Positions 63,266-64,000 of a DNA stretch of 64,000 bases are shown here, one piece after another (within the stretch, counting starts at the first letter, position 1; each line of letters opens with the position of its first letter). The notes under the pieces are model-generated. The model was not told the DNA's origin. It made no database searches and saw only the letters and a program-made list of their open reading frames with translations. Position numbers and translations under genes: made by a program. Source of the stretch: Flavobacteriales bacterium (GTDB taxonomy: Bacteria; Bacteroidota; Bacteroidia; Flavobacteriales_E; Vicingaceae); NCBI GenBank assembly GCA_020435335.1, contig JAGQZT010000005.1:1-64000 (forward strand), written 5' to 3'.

Positions 63266-64000
63266 ATGTTTTAATCAAATCAGCCCGAATTGTTGATGCA
63301 AACTCCAAACACCATGGTAAAACTATCGATGTACTGATCGAAAAAGGGATCATCAGGGAAATCGGGAAAGGATTAAAAGCACCCAAAAACTGTCGGGAAA
63401 TCAGCATCAAGGGGCTCCACCTTTCAACCGGTTGGTTCGACCTTCGTGCTAATTTCTGCGATCCGGGACATGAATACAAAGAAGATCTGAACAGCGGATT
63501 GGAAGCCGCCGCTCGAGGTGGTTTTACCGGCGTTTTGATTATGCCTGACACGGAGCCGGCCATCGACAGCAAAGCCGGGGTCGAATACATCATTAACAAA
63601 ACCAAAGGCAATCTGGTAGATGCACATCCCGCCGGATGCCTCTCTCACCACACCGAAGGAAAAGAAATTGCCGAGATGTACGACATGCACCTGGCCGGAG
63701 CAAAAGCATTTACCGACAATAAAAAGAGCATCGACAGCGCCAGCTTACTCAACAGAGCCTTGCTTTACAGCCAGTCGTTCGGCGGATTGATCATGAATTT
63801 CCCGAACAACCACGAGCTCAGCAAAGGCGGACAGATCAACGAAGGGATCGTGAGTACCAAACTCGGACTAAAAGGCATTCCGGCTCTGGCAGAAGAACTG
63901 ATGGTAAGCCGTGACATCTATCTGGCCGAATATTGCAATGCCCGCATCCACTTAACGAATATCAGTACCAAACAATCCGTAAAACTGATCAAGGAAGCCA
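63262..64000 (+). CDS. Dihydroorotase homologue, partial at window edge, metal-ligand histidines missing
   Basis: The first 246 residues of an amidohydrolase of the dihydroorotase/allantoinase type. The usual metal site after the first beta-strands, which reads D-x-H-x-H-F-R-x-P-G in active enzymes, is here DLRANFCDPG, so both histidines are replaced (Arg and Asn). Downstream family features are kept: ALRGGFT-like AAARGGFTGVLIMPDTEPA and later LAGAKAFTDNKKSI. This class of non-catalytic homologue is found in Bacteroidota beside an active copy; it may have another role or regulate pyrimidine synthesis. The gene runs off the right edge. Confidence 0.85.
   Translation, partial: MNVLIKSARIVDANSKHHGKTIDVLIEKGIIREIGKGLKAPKNCREISIKGLHLSTGWFDLRANFCDPGHEYKEDLNSGLEAAARGGFTGVLIMPDTEPAIDSKAGVEYIINKTKGNLVDAHPAGCLSHHTEGKEIAEMYDMHLAGAKAFTDNKKSIDSASLLNRALLYSQSFGGLIMNFPNNHELSKGGQINEGIVSTKLGLKGIPALAEELMVSRDIYLAEYCNARIHLTNISTKQSVKLIKEA

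Noticed and set aside
1-64000. CRISPR array, tRNA or rRNA genes
   Set aside because: No array of evenly spaced repeats and no tRNA T-loop-like GGTTCGAATC patterns or rRNA segments were noticed in intergenic regions on reading; a tRNAscan/CRISPR search could not be run.

Overview
The window is a gene-dense stretch (about 55 protein genes, no rRNA, tRNA or CRISPR seen) of a Bacteroidota chromosome, most likely a free-living or aquatic member of the Flavobacteriales or a neighbouring order. Evidence: type IX secretion (T9SS) C-terminal sorting domains, a PorV/PorQ-family barrel, SusC-like TonB receptors with a carboxypeptidase-regulatory N-domain, many lipoproteins, DUF4349/DUF2807/DUF5522-type families, LpxK and LpxH, and upstream boxes of the Bacteroidota -7 type (TAnnTTTG). 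No phage, transposon or plasmid machinery is visible; an ORF6N-domain gene is the only mobile-associated family.

Layout. 1-5,100: small lipoproteins, an MFS exporter, a DUF4349 lipoprotein, and an unassigned pair (GTG-started membrane protein plus lipoprotein). 5,100-11,700: coiled-coil lipoprotein, head-GIN protein, hotdog thioesterase plus a giant BNR/sortilin propeller, a small membrane protein and the ORF6N gene. 11,750-17,440: M61 peptidase-folA, a lipoprotein, a flavin reductase and an AtoE-type fatty-acid transporter. 17,440-22,200: minus-strand operon of an LPG-synthase-TM protein, GT2 and an orphan OppC-type permease; ruvC; greA and a HIT protein. 22,270-31,220: three-gene operon TonB receptor / 1,352-aa surface protein / PorV-like barrel. 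31,440-40,530: lpxK-PNP-gatB-TlpA-like-M1 peptidase, lpxH and a 44-codon ORF. 40,535-50,500: DUF6702-M1 peptidase, alaS divergent from M23 peptidase-bestrophin, glucosaminidase/LysM, a PLP deaminase-like enzyme and a lone receiver domain. 50,600-56,700: XRE regulator, DUF5522-long urocanase, and a PNGase F-like secreted protein. 56,750-64,000: biotin carboxylase / enoyl-CoA hydratase / 3-hydroxyacyl-CoA dehydrogenase operon, an outer-membrane protein, a BatA-type protein and a dihydroorotase homologue cut by the window edge.

Together the genes describe envelope construction (LpxK, LpxH, barrels, lipoproteins, peptidoglycan hydrolases) and protein or peptide use (three large metallopeptidases, T9SS cargo, TonB receptor), beside housekeeping genes (alaS, gatB, ruvC, greA, folA). 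The most notable objects are the dedicated TonB/T9SS/PorV trio, the PNGase F-like protein whose N-terminal catalytic domain is split by about 500 inserted residues, a dihydroorotase homologue lacking its metal-binding HxH, an AT-rich patch inside alaS, and a perfect 13-bp inverted repeat inside the ORF6N gene. No clearly new defence or mobile system was found; the trio operon is the best candidate for an under-described system. All family assignments are from reading the translated sequence, without database searches.
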